11,586 nucleotides of DNA from Actinomycetes bacterium (GTDB lineage Bacteria; Actinomycetota; Acidimicrobiia; Spongiisociales; UBA5794). The number at the start of each line of letters is the position of its first letter. Within the stretch, counting starts at the first letter, position 1. Below are positions 1 to 6,201 of the stretch, one piece after another. Both the position numbers and the translations under genes were made by a program. The stretch spans positions 1 to 11,586 of the forward strand of contig JAHEEL010000006.1 in assembly GCA_024640745.1 (NCBI GenBank), in the 5' to 3' direction. Under the pieces are notes generated by a model that was not told where the DNA came from, did no database searches, and saw only the letters and a program-made list of their open reading frames with translations.

Positions 1-1
1 C

Positions 2-991
2 GGTGACGTCGCCTGGATCGGACGCGGTTCGCTGGGTGAGCGCAACGGCTATCTCGCTCTCTATCCCCGAGCGATGGTCCCGCTCCTCCACTGGAGCCTC
101 GGGGACGACACCCCCGACGGCCCGATCCACGACGCCATTCGAGACCGCCTCGCGTCCGGCGCGTCGTTCTTTCCGGACCTCTACGCCGCGGCCGGGGGCG
201 GCGACCCCGCCGCAACCCTCGACGCGCTGTGGGATCTGGTGTGGGCCGGTGAAGTCACCAACGACACACTCGCTCCGGTGCGGGCGCTGGCCGGCCGTGG
301 CCGGCGCACACCCGGGCCTCGGGGCCGGACACTCTCGGCAGCGAGCCCGCCATCCGGGGAGGGGCGTTGGTCGGCGGTCTCCGACCTGCTACGAACCGTC
401 GCAAGCCCAGAGGAGTCCGCACGCGCACTCGCGGGCGCGTTGCTCGAGCGCCACGGCGTGCTCGGCCGCGACACCGTACTTGCCGAGGGCGTGCCGGGCG
501 GCTACGCCGGTCTCTACCCCGTGTTCGCCGCGCTCGAAGACGTTGGGACGGCGCGCCGCGGCTACTTCGTCGACGGCCTCGGCGGAGCGCAGTTCGGCCT
601 CCCCGGCGCCGTCGACCGCCTCCGGTCGCACGAACGCACAGGGTTCGCTGTCCTCGCGGCCTCGGACCCGGCCAATGCCTACGGTGCCGCCGTGGCATGG
701 CCCGAGCATGAAACCGTCCAACCCGCCCGTCGAGCGGGCGCCTATGTCGTGCTCCACGACGGCGAACTCGTCGCGTACGTCGAACGCGGCGGACGAAGCG
801 TTGCCTCGTTCGTTGACGACGGTGCTCGCTTCGCTCAGGCCCTATCGCTGGTCGTTCCGCGCATCGGCGAATGGACCATCGAGCGCATCGACGGTACGGC
901 AGCCGCCGAGTCTCCGCGGCGCTCCGATCTGATCGCCGCAGGATTCGTGCCGGGCTACCGCGGGCTCACGATGCGGGCGGCGCGACACTGA
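2..991 (+). CDS. lhr: Lhr-family ATP-dependent helicase, C-terminal part (5' end outside window)
   Basis: This is the last 329 codons of a large helicase-related protein; the frame is open to the left edge, so the DEAD/DEAH motor domains lie outside the window. The visible part matches the C-terminal region of actinobacterial Lhr: a GRWSAV segment, an ALLERHGVLGRD stretch, the hallmark RRGYFVDGLGGAQF followed by LPGAVDRLR, and the closing GFVPGYRGLTMR. Family knowledge: Lhr is a 3'-5' superfamily 2 helicase of about 1500 residues linked to DNA repair, and its C-terminal module engages nucleic acid. The first ATG in frame at 74 is internal, since family-like residues (GRGSLGERNGYLALYPRA) precede it. 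A 58-nt gap with no obvious terminator separates it from the convergent DUF971 gene. The assignment is confident; what the C-terminal module does in this lineage is not known from sequence. Confidence 0.88.
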   Translation, partial: GDVAWIGRGSLGERNGYLALYPRAMVPLLHWSLGDDTPDGPIHDAIRDRLASGASFFPDLYAAAGGGDPAATLDALWDLVWAGEVTNDTLAPVRALAGRGRRTPGPRGRTLSAASPPSGEGRWSAVSDLLRTVASPEESARALAGALLERHGVLGRDTVLAEGVPGGYAGLYPVFAALEDVGTARRGYFVDGLGGAQFGLPGAVDRLRSHERTGFAVLAASDPANAYGAAVAWPEHETVQPARRAGAYVVLHDGELVAYVERGGRSVASFVDDGARFAQALSLVVPRIGEWTIERIDGTAAAESPRRSDLIAAGFVPGYRGLTMRAARH

Positions 992-1049
992 TTCTTCGAG
1001 CGAAAGCGTCGGTTCCGGATGATCGGAGCACCGCCCGCACCGAAGCGTC

Positions 1050-1337
1050 CTACGGATCGCCGAGATGGCGGAGTTGTCCGTAGGGATAGATGCCGTCGCC
1101 GTGCCCGTCGGCGAAAGTGAACCGAAGGGCGTAGCCGCCGACCAGGCTCCCGTCGACGATCAGCGATTGATCGGCGAGCTGGATCGGAGACACCGTCGCC
1201 GCCCGATGTTCGCGGCACTCGGCACAGGGGCAGGCGGCCCGCAGGCGCCGACCTGAGATTGAAGTCGACGCGCCGTCATCCCACTCGATGACGACCGATT
1301 CTCGCCCGACCGTGATCCGCTCCGGTTCATGCCGCAT
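1050..1337 (-). CDS. DUF971 (GBBH-like N-terminal domain) zinc-binding protein
   Basis: A complete 95-residue protein consisting of one DUF971 domain, the fold that forms the N-terminus of gamma-butyrobetaine hydroxylase. Visible landmarks are the CPCAEC cluster (Cys36, Cys38, Cys41) and the C-terminal DGHGDGIYPYGQLR segment, with His79 as probable fourth zinc ligand and the family's GIY...LR ending. Stand-alone members have no agreed function; in some bacteria they lie near Fe-S carrier genes, but nothing of that kind is nearby here. There is no hydroxylase domain, so hydroxylase activity is not expected. No Shine-Dalgarno precedes the ATG; a TACCGT hexamer ends 8 nt before it, suggesting a leaderless or nearly leaderless transcript. 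It diverges from the DUF4032 gene across only 35 nt. Confidence 0.85.
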   Translation of the reverse strand: MRHEPERITVGRESVVIEWDDGASTSISGRRLRAACPCAECREHRAATVSPIQLADQSLIVDGSLVGGYALRFTFADGHGDGIYPYGQLRHLGDP

Positions 1338-1372
1338 CGTCAGAACGGTACCAGTGCCCTATCGTCCATCTC
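1338..1372. promoter_or_regulatory. Compact divergent promoter region, DUF971 / DUF4032 genes
   Basis: The whole spacer between the two divergent start codons is 35 nt. On the plus strand TATCGT (1360-1365) ends 8 nt before the DUF4032 ATG. On the minus strand TACCGT (1350-1345) ends 8 nt before the DUF971 ATG. Neither gene has a Shine-Dalgarno. Both hexamers fit the TANNNT -10 pattern seen at leaderless actinobacterial genes. Any -35 contact for each promoter must fall at or inside the other gene's start. These calls come from motif and spacing only. Confidence 0.5.
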
Positions 1373-2608
1373 ATGGCAGTGCCAGAGCTCCACATCCTCC
1401 GCGGGAATCCCGACTTCCTCGATCTTCCGTGGGACGCGCCGATCCTGGACTGGCGGGACCCGCACCTCGTGGAGATGCCAACCGGCATCCACCGCCACCC
1501 GGTGGAGTTCGTCGCCTATCCCGAGGGCATCTACGCAATCAAGGAACTCCCCGTCCGCCTGGCGCGCCACGAGTTCAAGAGCCTCAGCAAGCTTGCGAAA
1601 CGCACCACACGCTCGGCGAAACCCGCCGGCCTCGTGATTCGGCCGTGGGCCAATCCGCATGAGGAATACTCGGGCGCAATCATCACGCGGTTCGTCGACT
1701 ATGCCTTCCCCTACCGCGAGCTGGTCTCGGGCGGCGGCTTCGGCAGCCGGCGGACGCAACTGCTCGATGCATTCGCCGGTCTACTCGTCGAACTGCACCT
1801 CGCCGGCTGCTTCTGGGGTGACTGTTCGTTGTCGAACGTGCTCTACCGCTACGACGCGGCGACGATCGAAGCCGTCATGGTCGACGCTGAAACCTCGCGC
1901 CTCTACGACGAGTTGAGCGACGGCCAACGGCTCGAGGACCTCGAAATCATGCAAGTGAACCTGGCCGGTGACATGTCGGATGTCGCGGCATCAGAGGGCC
2001 TCGACGTCGACGACGCCGATCTCGAGCTCGGCTTCGACATCTCGGACCGCTATGCGACACTCTGGCACGAGCTGACCACCGATCTCGTGATCGCGCAGGA
2101 CGAGCGCTATCTGATCGGTGAACGCTTCGCCCGGCTCAACGACCTCGGATTCGCGATCGACGACGTTGATGTCATCCCGGACGGCGCATCAAAGCGCATC
2201 CGCATCTCGGCGAGCGTGGGCGGCCGCACGTTCCACTCGCAGCGATTGCGGGAACGGACCGGGATCGATGCCGCCGAGAACCAGGCCCGTCAGATCTTGA
2301 GCGACATCCGGTACCACCGCGCCAAACACGGAGAAAGCGGCCCGTCGACGTCGGCCACCGGAAAGACGGTGTCGGCCATGCATTGGCGCCTCAATCGTTT
2401 CGAGCCGTTCACGACACGCATCGCCGAGCTCCGGCCCGACATCGATCCGATCCAAGGCTTCTGCGACTACCTGAACTTCCGGTTTGCCCTCGCATCCGAA
2501 CAGGGTCGAGACGTCGACAGCACCGTTGCGTTCGAGGAGTGGATCGCCGTCGGAATGCCCGGGTTCGATCCGGGTGCTACATCCCCGGAAGCGGACTCGC
2601 CCCGGTAG
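1373..2608 (+). CDS. DUF4032 domain protein with kinase-like N-terminal fold
   Basis: A 411-residue protein of the actinobacterial DUF4032 family. The N-terminal half has a degenerate protein/lipopolysaccharide-kinase-like layout: YAIKELP (Lys57 as candidate ATP-binding lysine), a helix with LLVELHLAG (138-145), a catalytic-loop-like GDCSLSNVL (149-157, Asp150 and Asn155), and VDAETS (170-175, Asp171 at the DFG-Asp position). An acidic stretch follows (DVDDADLELGFD, 211-222). The C-terminal half, with FCDYLNFRFALA and FEEWIAVGMPGF, is the DUF4032 part. No signal peptide or membrane segment is seen. Family function is unestablished; kinase activity is inferred from motif order only. The transcript is probably leaderless from TATCGT at 1360-1365. 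The last 32 nt overlap the convergent SDR gene. Confidence 0.85.
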   Translation: MAVPELHILRGNPDFLDLPWDAPILDWRDPHLVEMPTGIHRHPVEFVAYPEGIYAIKELPVRLARHEFKSLSKLAKRTTRSAKPAGLVIRPWANPHEEYSGAIITRFVDYAFPYRELVSGGGFGSRRTQLLDAFAGLLVELHLAGCFWGDCSLSNVLYRYDAATIEAVMVDAETSRLYDELSDGQRLEDLEIMQVNLAGDMSDVAASEGLDVDDADLELGFDISDRYATLWHELTTDLVIAQDERYLIGERFARLNDLGFAIDDVDVIPDGASKRIRISASVGGRTFHSQRLRERTGIDAAENQARQILSDIRYHRAKHGESGPSTSATGKTVSAMHWRLNRFEPFTTRIAELRPDIDPIQGFCDYLNFRFALASEQGRDVDSTVAFEEWIAVGMPGFDPGATSPEADSPR

Positions 2609-3344
2609 CTCCGCCGTCGACCGGGAGGGTGACACCGGTGATCCACGACGCGGCATCGGACGCGAGAAAGACCACCGCGGCGGCCACATCCACCGGCTCC
2701 CCGATGCGTTGGAGCCGATGGAGCGAGGCGGTGTGCTCCTCGATTCCATCCCACAGGAGGGCCGAAAGACGGGTACGGACCACCGACGGTGCCACGGCGT
2801 TCACTCGCACCCCCGGCGCCATCTCGAAGGCCAGCTGCCGAGTGAGGTGAATGAGCGCTGCCTTCGAGATGTTGTAGGCCCCAAGTGCGGAGCCCGGCTG
2901 GAGGCCGCCTACCGAAGCAACATTGACGATCGACCCGCCGGACATGTGCATTGCCTGCCGCCAGGCCTCGCGCGCCCACACGAGCGGCCCCCGCTGGTTG
3001 ACGGCCCAGGTCTTGTCGACGGCCCCGAGATCGACCTCGACGAGCGGCCCGGCGGCGGGATTGGTACCCGCGTTGTTGATCAGGATGTCGCACGAGCCGA
3101 ACCGGTCGATCACCGCCCGCACGGCCGCAGCTGCCGCACCATCGTCGTCCGCGCGAGCCTCGATCGTCAGCAAGCGGTCGCTGTTCCCCAGGCGACTCGC
3201 AGCCTCCGCGAGGTTCTCCGACCGACGCGAGGTGATGGCGACACCGCGCGCCCCGGATGCGAGGAACTCGGCGGCGATTGCTTCACCGATCCCGCGGCTT
3301 CCCCCGGTCACCAGCACCACTTTGTCGTCGAATCGGATCTCCAT
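2577..3344 (-). CDS. Short-chain dehydrogenase/reductase (SDR, classical)
   Basis: A complete 255-residue classical SDR, probably an NAD(P)H-dependent oxidoreductase of a small carbonyl or hydroxyl substrate. The Rossmann motif TGGSRGIG is at 13-20, NNAG at 90-93, and the catalytic tetrad is intact: Asn116, Ser144, Tyr157 and Lys161 (YNISK). The C-terminal FLASDAASWITGVTLPVDGG is the usual FabG-like ending. TSRR after beta-2 (Arg40/Arg41) leans toward NADP(H), but this is an inference. The start is supported by GGAG (3353-3350) five nt upstream. It lies 11 nt behind the flavin reductase gene, so the two almost certainly form one operon. Its 3' end overlaps the convergent DUF4032 gene by 32 nt. 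The substrate cannot be read from the sequence; a FabG role is possible but no fab genes are nearby. Confidence 0.92.
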   Translation of the reverse strand: MEIRFDDKVVLVTGGSRGIGEAIAAEFLASGARGVAITSRRSENLAEAASRLGNSDRLLTIEARADDDGAAAAAVRAVIDRFGSCDILINNAGTNPAAGPLVEVDLGAVDKTWAVNQRGPLVWAREAWRQAMHMSGGSIVNVASVGGLQPGSALGAYNISKAALIHLTRQLAFEMAPGVRVNAVAPSVVRTRLSALLWDGIEEHTASLHRLQRIGEPVDVAAAVVFLASDAASWITGVTLPVDGGATGASPLPGM

Positions 3345-3355
3345 GCTCGCTCCGT

Positions 3356-3859
3356 TCAGTGTCCGCCTCGCCGGACGCCACCGTACTTCATGCGGGTGTC
3401 TTCCATCCTCGCGACCGCCATCTCCCGACCGCCTTCACGAAAGCCGGCATCGACGACTTCCCCCAGAAACAGATCGTGGGTGCCGACGTCGATGGCCTGC
3501 GCAACGCGACACTCGAGCCAGGCGACCGCTTCTTCGAAAACCGGAACGCCGGTCACGCCTTCGCGCACCGGGCGGTCATTGAGCGTGCTCCCAATCCGGG
3601 TTGCCGGTTTCGAGAACGTGCGGAACACCTTCGTATCGTCTCGGTCCCAGAGATTGACCGAGAATGCGCCACCGGCATGAATGAGACGATTCGTGACCGC
3701 CTTTCGGTCGACGGAGATCGCAATCAGCACCGGTTCCATCGAGATTTGTGTCACCCACGACTGCGTCATGCCGTTCCACTCGTCGTCACTTCGAGATCCG
3801 ATGAGGCAGAGCACATTCGGTATGGCCCACGTAACCGCATTGAGGGTTTCAGCGTCCAT
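3356..3859 (-). CDS. Flavin reductase family protein (FMN-binding, HpaC/DIM6-like)
   Basis: A 167-residue protein of the flavin-reductase-like domain family, which binds FMN in a split beta-barrel and uses NAD(P)H, often supplying reduced flavin to a monooxygenase. Typical features are NGMTQSWVTQISMEP (29-43), VTNRLIHAGGAFSVNL (55-70), and the C-terminal strand GTHDLFLGEVVDAG (126-139). An in-frame ATG 11 codons upstream exists, but GAGGAGG ends only four nt before the chosen ATG, so the shorter start is preferred. It is the first gene of a two-gene operon with the SDR. No monooxygenase large subunit is in the window, so its partner, if any, is elsewhere. It could instead be a free-standing flavoprotein reductase. 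Confidence 0.88.
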   Translation of the reverse strand: MDAETLNAVTWAIPNVLCLIGSRSDDEWNGMTQSWVTQISMEPVLIAISVDRKAVTNRLIHAGGAFSVNLWDRDDTKVFRTFSKPATRIGSTLNDRPVREGVTGVPVFEEAVAWLECRVAQAIDVGTHDLFLGEVVDAGFREGGREMAVARMEDTRMKYGGVRRGGH

Positions 3860-3863
3860 GAAT

Positions 3864-3870
3864 CCTCCTC
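3864..3870 (-). promoter_or_regulatory. Strong Shine-Dalgarno fixing the flavin reductase start
   Basis: Minus-strand GAGGAGG lies four nt before the ATG ending at 3859. It selects that start over an in-frame ATG 33 nt further upstream, which has no comparable ribosome site. Confidence 0.75.
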
Positions 3871-3890
3871 GTGTCGTCTTCGGCGCCTCC

Positions 3891-3900
3891 ACCCTAGGAT
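3891..3900. promoter_or_regulatory. Overlapping divergent -10 elements, flavin reductase operon / usp
   Basis: Plus-strand TAGGAT (3895-3900) ends 7 nt before the usp ATG, the geometry of a leaderless transcript. Minus-strand TAGGGT (3896-3891) sits upstream of the flavin reductase, leaving room for a leader of about 25 nt that carries its GAGGAGG site. The two hexamers share two bases inside the palindrome CCTAGG (3893-3898), so polymerase could not occupy both at once. The AGGA inside TAGGAT could alternatively be read as a Shine-Dalgarno for usp. -35 matches are weak. Confidence 0.4.
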
Positions 3901-3906
3901 GGCTGG

Positions 3907-4401
3907 ATGCACGTGCTCATCGCCACGTCGGGCGTGCTCAGCCCGGAACCGGTCGTCGAGTTCACCCGCCACCTCCTCGGCCAGAACGGGCGAGTGACCT
4001 TGATCACCGTGATCGAGGTACCGCGAGCCTTCCTCGAAGATCTCCATGCCGGAGACGGAAGGCCGCTTGCCTCGGATGAAGGGCGCGAAGAAACCGTGGC
4101 CCGCTATCTCGAGGAACGCGGTCGCAAGACCGTGGAACCGATCCACGCTGCGCTCGACTCGGCCCGCATCCCATCTGATGTGCGCTTCGTCGAGGGCGAC
4201 GACCCGGCCACCGGCATCACACAGACGGCGGACTCGCTCGGCGCCGACGTCGTCATCCTGGGCGCTACCCGGCCGATCTTCAAGCGCGACGCGTGGGAGA
4301 GCATCTCGGCAAGAGTGATGCTCGAGTCGGGAAAGACCGTGCTCGTGGTGCCTGCGCCGCATCGCGACGAGCCCGGCGATTTGGACGGTCGCGGCGACTA
4401 G
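3907..4401 (+). CDS. Universal stress protein (UspA-like), ATP-site degenerate
   Basis: A 164-residue single-domain protein with the alternating beta-alpha layout of the UspA fold: MHVLIATSG (beta-1), VTLITVIEV (beta-2), GADVVILGA (112-120) and TVLVVPA (144-150) as final strand. UspA proteins are small cytoplasmic dimers linked to stress and dormancy. ATP-binding members carry an Asp after beta-1 and a G-x2-G-x9-G-S/T loop. Here beta-1 ends in TSG and the loop reads GATRPIFKRDAWESIS, without the second and third glycines in register, so ATP binding is doubtful. It probably belongs to the non-ATP-binding class. The likely leaderless promoter overlaps that of the divergent flavin reductase. A short acidic tail (DEPGDLDGRGD) ends the protein. 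Confidence 0.8.
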   Translation: MHVLIATSGVLSPEPVVEFTRHLLGQNGRVTLITVIEVPRAFLEDLHAGDGRPLASDEGREETVARYLEERGRKTVEPIHAALDSARIPSDVRFVEGDDPATGITQTADSLGADVVILGATRPIFKRDAWESISARVMLESGKTVLVVPAPHRDEPGDLDGRGD

Positions 4402-4409
4402 CGCGTTTC

Positions 4410-4424
4410 GATGATCGGGTCATC
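4410..4424. terminator. Weak hairpin between convergent genes
   Basis: In the 46-nt gap between the usp and third lipoprotein stop codons, GATGA-TCGGG-TCATC forms a 5-bp stem with a 5-nt loop. It has no T-tract on either side and the stem is short, so this is only a candidate bidirectional terminator. Confidence 0.2.
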
Positions 4425-4447
4425 TCGACGGCAGCGGCCGCCGCGGG

Positions 4448-4897
4448 TCACCGGCCCGGCGGCACCGCCAGGGTGAATGTCTCCCCACAGAATCCAACCA
4501 CGGAATCGCGAGCCGCGATCTCGATGCTCCCCGTCGATGCGGGGATTGCCACCCCGTCGAGGGACCGGGTGAACGGCTGCTCCTCGACGTGGGGATGCGT
4601 GAGGACGCGCACGCCGAGTACCGCTCCGTCGGGTGCCCGCACCTCCCACGCGTCGGCATATCGATCCCAGCCGGTGTCGGCGCTGCGAACCGTCGCCGTG
4701 ACGCGGTAGCCCGTTCCCGACCACTCGATGGTGCCGTCAACCACGTCGGCACACCCGGCGGCTGCCTCCGTTGTGGCAGGACGCCCGTCCGATGCGGTGC
4801 AGGCCGAAAAGAGCAGGGCAGTGAGCGCCACGACACAGGCAATGCGCAGCGTGAGCGGCGGACGCAGCGGAGCTGCCCGGGGGCCGTCCGTGGTCAT
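4448..4897 (-). CDS. Predicted lipoprotein with DTGWDxYAD / HPHxEQPFTR domain (third gene of trio)
   Basis: A 149-residue exported protein. The basic N-terminus and hydrophobic segment (about 17-32) end in the lipobox LFSAC, with Cys33 as the lipidated residue. The mature part is a compact beta-rich domain containing DTGWDRYADAWEV, VLTHPHVEEQPFTRSL and a C-terminal ARDSVVGFCGETFTL, a pattern I recall from uncharacterised proteins of marine bacteria but cannot name. Mature Cys residues (CADVVDG and GFCGET) could pair as a disulfide. I chose the ATG at 4897 because it overlaps the previous gene's TGA as ATGA, indicating coupling; an in-frame ATG at 4912 would add five residues. It ends the operon and is convergent with usp. 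Function unknown; the outer face of the membrane is the likely site. Confidence 0.72.
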   Translation of the reverse strand: MTTDGPRAAPLRPPLTLRIACVVALTALLFSACTASDGRPATTEAAAGCADVVDGTIEWSGTGYRVTATVRSADTGWDRYADAWEVRAPDGAVLGVRVLTHPHVEEQPFTRSLDGVAIPASTGSIEIAARDSVVGFCGETFTLAVPPGR

Positions 4898-5448
4898 CCC
4901 GCGCGAATGCATCGCAGATCGACGGAGGGACCCTGCGCCTGGATTGCCTGCTGGAGGTTCTTGCAGGCGGCATCGACGCGCGGCTGGGCGTCGGAGAATC
5001 CGGAGGAGCCGATGGCTCGATCGATGTCGTCGAACGTCGTCGCAGCGGCCAGGTCCGACAGCAGAGCATCCGTTCCCTCACGAGACGCGGCGAGTGCGTC
5101 GAGGTAGGCGCGGTGCTCGACCTCGAGTGATGACGGAGCGTCGAGGGCGTCGAGATCCGTCATGTATCGATCGCTGGCGTCGCTGATGCCGGCAAACAGC
5201 ATCGACGCCAGTCGAGCCGTCTCAGCCAACGCTGCGGTAGCGAGCGCTTCGCCTTCGATTTCGTCCTGCATGCGGGACACCGCCGTGTTCAGGTCGCCGA
5301 CGTTCTGCTCGAAGAGGCCGGAGACCTCGTCGGCGTAGTCGGTCGCCTCTCCTTCGACCGCAGCGGCGTACTCGTCGACCGGCATCCCGTTGCTCGAGCA
5401 CGCGGCCAGCACGACGACGGCAGCGCAGATAGCGGCGAGGGCCCTCAT
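4894..5448 (-). CDS. Predicted helical lipoprotein (second gene of trio)
   Basis: A 184-residue protein with a short N-terminus, a hydrophobic segment (about 3-16) and lipobox LAAC (Cys17). The mature chain is Ala/Asp/Glu-rich and predicted almost wholly helical, e.g. DEYAAAVEGEATDYADEV, LATAALAETARLASML and RAYLDALAASREGTDALL, resembling helical-bundle surface lipoproteins. Two late Cys (ACKNLQQ, Cys162, and LRCIRAG, Cys180) may pair. The frame stays open far upstream, but the ATG at 5448 overlaps the upstream gene's TGA as ATGA and begins directly with the signal peptide, so the longer start is rejected. The gene overlaps the next one the same way. No function recognised. Confidence 0.75.
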   Translation of the reverse strand: MRALAAICAAVVVLAACSSNGMPVDEYAAAVEGEATDYADEVSGLFEQNVGDLNTAVSRMQDEIEGEALATAALAETARLASMLFAGISDASDRYMTDLDALDAPSSLEVEHRAYLDALAASREGTDALLSDLAAATTFDDIDRAIGSSGFSDAQPRVDAACKNLQQAIQAQGPSVDLRCIRAG

Positions 5449-6143
5449 CGGGGCAGAAGCTCGCTCAGGGGCACGAACGAGTCGGCGAGCGCATTGCACA
5501 CCGCTTCGGCGATCGATGCCTGACAGAACAGCTCGTAGCGCAGCCCGGCCTCGGTCCATCCGAGGCTCAGGCCGTCGGGGACGATGATGGGCACAACGTC
5601 GCTTTTGGCAGCGCCGATACCGTCGGGCACCCCACCTACGCGGAGTACCGCCACTCGCCCACTCTCTGCGGTGTAGGGCTCGACGGTCCAGAACCCGAAC
5701 GCCGCAGACGTGTCTGCATCGAGGACCTCGAGGGTCGGGTCGTACACCAGCTGACTGGTCACCCAGCTCACGTCCTCGGGCACGGCCTCCGGGAAACGGA
5801 TCGTCGGCAGGGCGATGGCGATCTCGACGCGACTCGCCTGTACAAAGCGGCTGCCGAGCTGCCGGGTCCACACACTTGCGATCATGCCCTGCGGGTCGTC
5901 TGCGGGGATGGCCGTTCCGATGTCGTCGTTTGCCCAGATGATGTCGCTTGCACCGATGAGTCCTTCATCGCCGACCTCAGCGACGACCGGTGGCGCGGTC
6001 GTGGTTGGGAGCGTCGCGGCCGTCACCCAGGCGGCGGACACTTCCCCGACTCGCTCGAACGGGCCGGTTTCGCCACAGCCGCTGAGGGTGAGCGCGAGGG
6101 CCATCACAGGGACCACGATGGACGCACGCAATAACCTTGGCAC
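5445..6143 (-). CDS. Predicted lipoprotein, unknown family (first gene of trio)
   Basis: A 232-residue exported protein beginning with GTG. The signal peptide (basic MPRLLR, hydrophobic core to residue 20) ends in lipobox LSGC with Cys23. A low-complexity Thr/Pro/Val stretch (TAATLPTTTAPPVVAEV, 41-57) looks like a tether. The mature domain is mixed alpha/beta and has a Cys207/Cys216 pair (ELFCQASIAEAVCNAL) that could form a disulfide. I recognise no family. No good Shine-Dalgarno precedes the GTG; a weak minus-strand CACACT (6156-6151) ends 8 nt before it, so a leaderless start is possible. A TTG four codons in is an alternative start. It diverges from the acyltransferase gene across 58 nt. 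Confidence 0.7.
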   Translation of the reverse strand: MPRLLRASIVVPVMALALTLSGCGETGPFERVGEVSAAWVTAATLPTTTAPPVVAEVGDEGLIGASDIIWANDDIGTAIPADDPQGMIASVWTRQLGSRFVQASRVEIAIALPTIRFPEAVPEDVSWVTSQLVYDPTLEVLDADTSAAFGFWTVEPYTAESGRVAVLRVGGVPDGIGAAKSDVVPIIVPDGLSLGWTEAGLRYELFCQASIAEAVCNALADSFVPLSELLPR

Positions 6144-6189
6144 GCCGCCAAGTGTGCCACCGATCGGCGAATACCGTCGGTCATGTTCC

Positions 6190-6195
6190 TACGCT
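6190..6195 (+). promoter_or_regulatory. Candidate -10 for a leaderless transcript of the acyltransferase
   Basis: TACGCT ends exactly 7 nt before the ATG at 6202, placing the transcription start at the A of the start codon. No Shine-Dalgarno is present in the 20 nt before the ATG. No convincing -35 is seen. Confidence 0.45.
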
Positions 6196-6201
6196 CGTCC
6201 G

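Noticed and set aside
3..932. 309-codon open frame in another phase over the Lhr gene
   Set aside because: Ser/Pro/Arg/Thr-rich composition typical of a shadow frame, while the +2 phase carries recognisable Lhr motifs.
992..1049. Possible terminator between lhr and the DUF971 gene
   Set aside because: No stem of useful length and no T-tract could be found on either strand.
2558..2574. tRNA T-arm-like string (GGTTCGATCC) suggesting a tRNA or attachment-site remnant
   Set aside because: If TTC is aligned as in a real T-loop the stem does not pair, and no acceptor, D or anticodon arm is found in the flanks. The stretch is the coding end of the DUF4032 protein.
2484..3680. 398-codon plus-strand open frame across the SDR and flavin reductase genes
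   Set aside because: It is antisense to two well-supported genes, has Arg/Pro/Ser-rich shadow composition and no domain; long antisense frames are common in GC-rich DNA.
4894..5871. 325-residue reading of the second lipoprotein with a long basic N-terminal part
   Set aside because: The first 141 residues are Arg/Pro/Gly-rich out-of-frame translation over the first lipoprotein. A clean signal peptide with lipobox begins at 5448 with an ATGA overlap.
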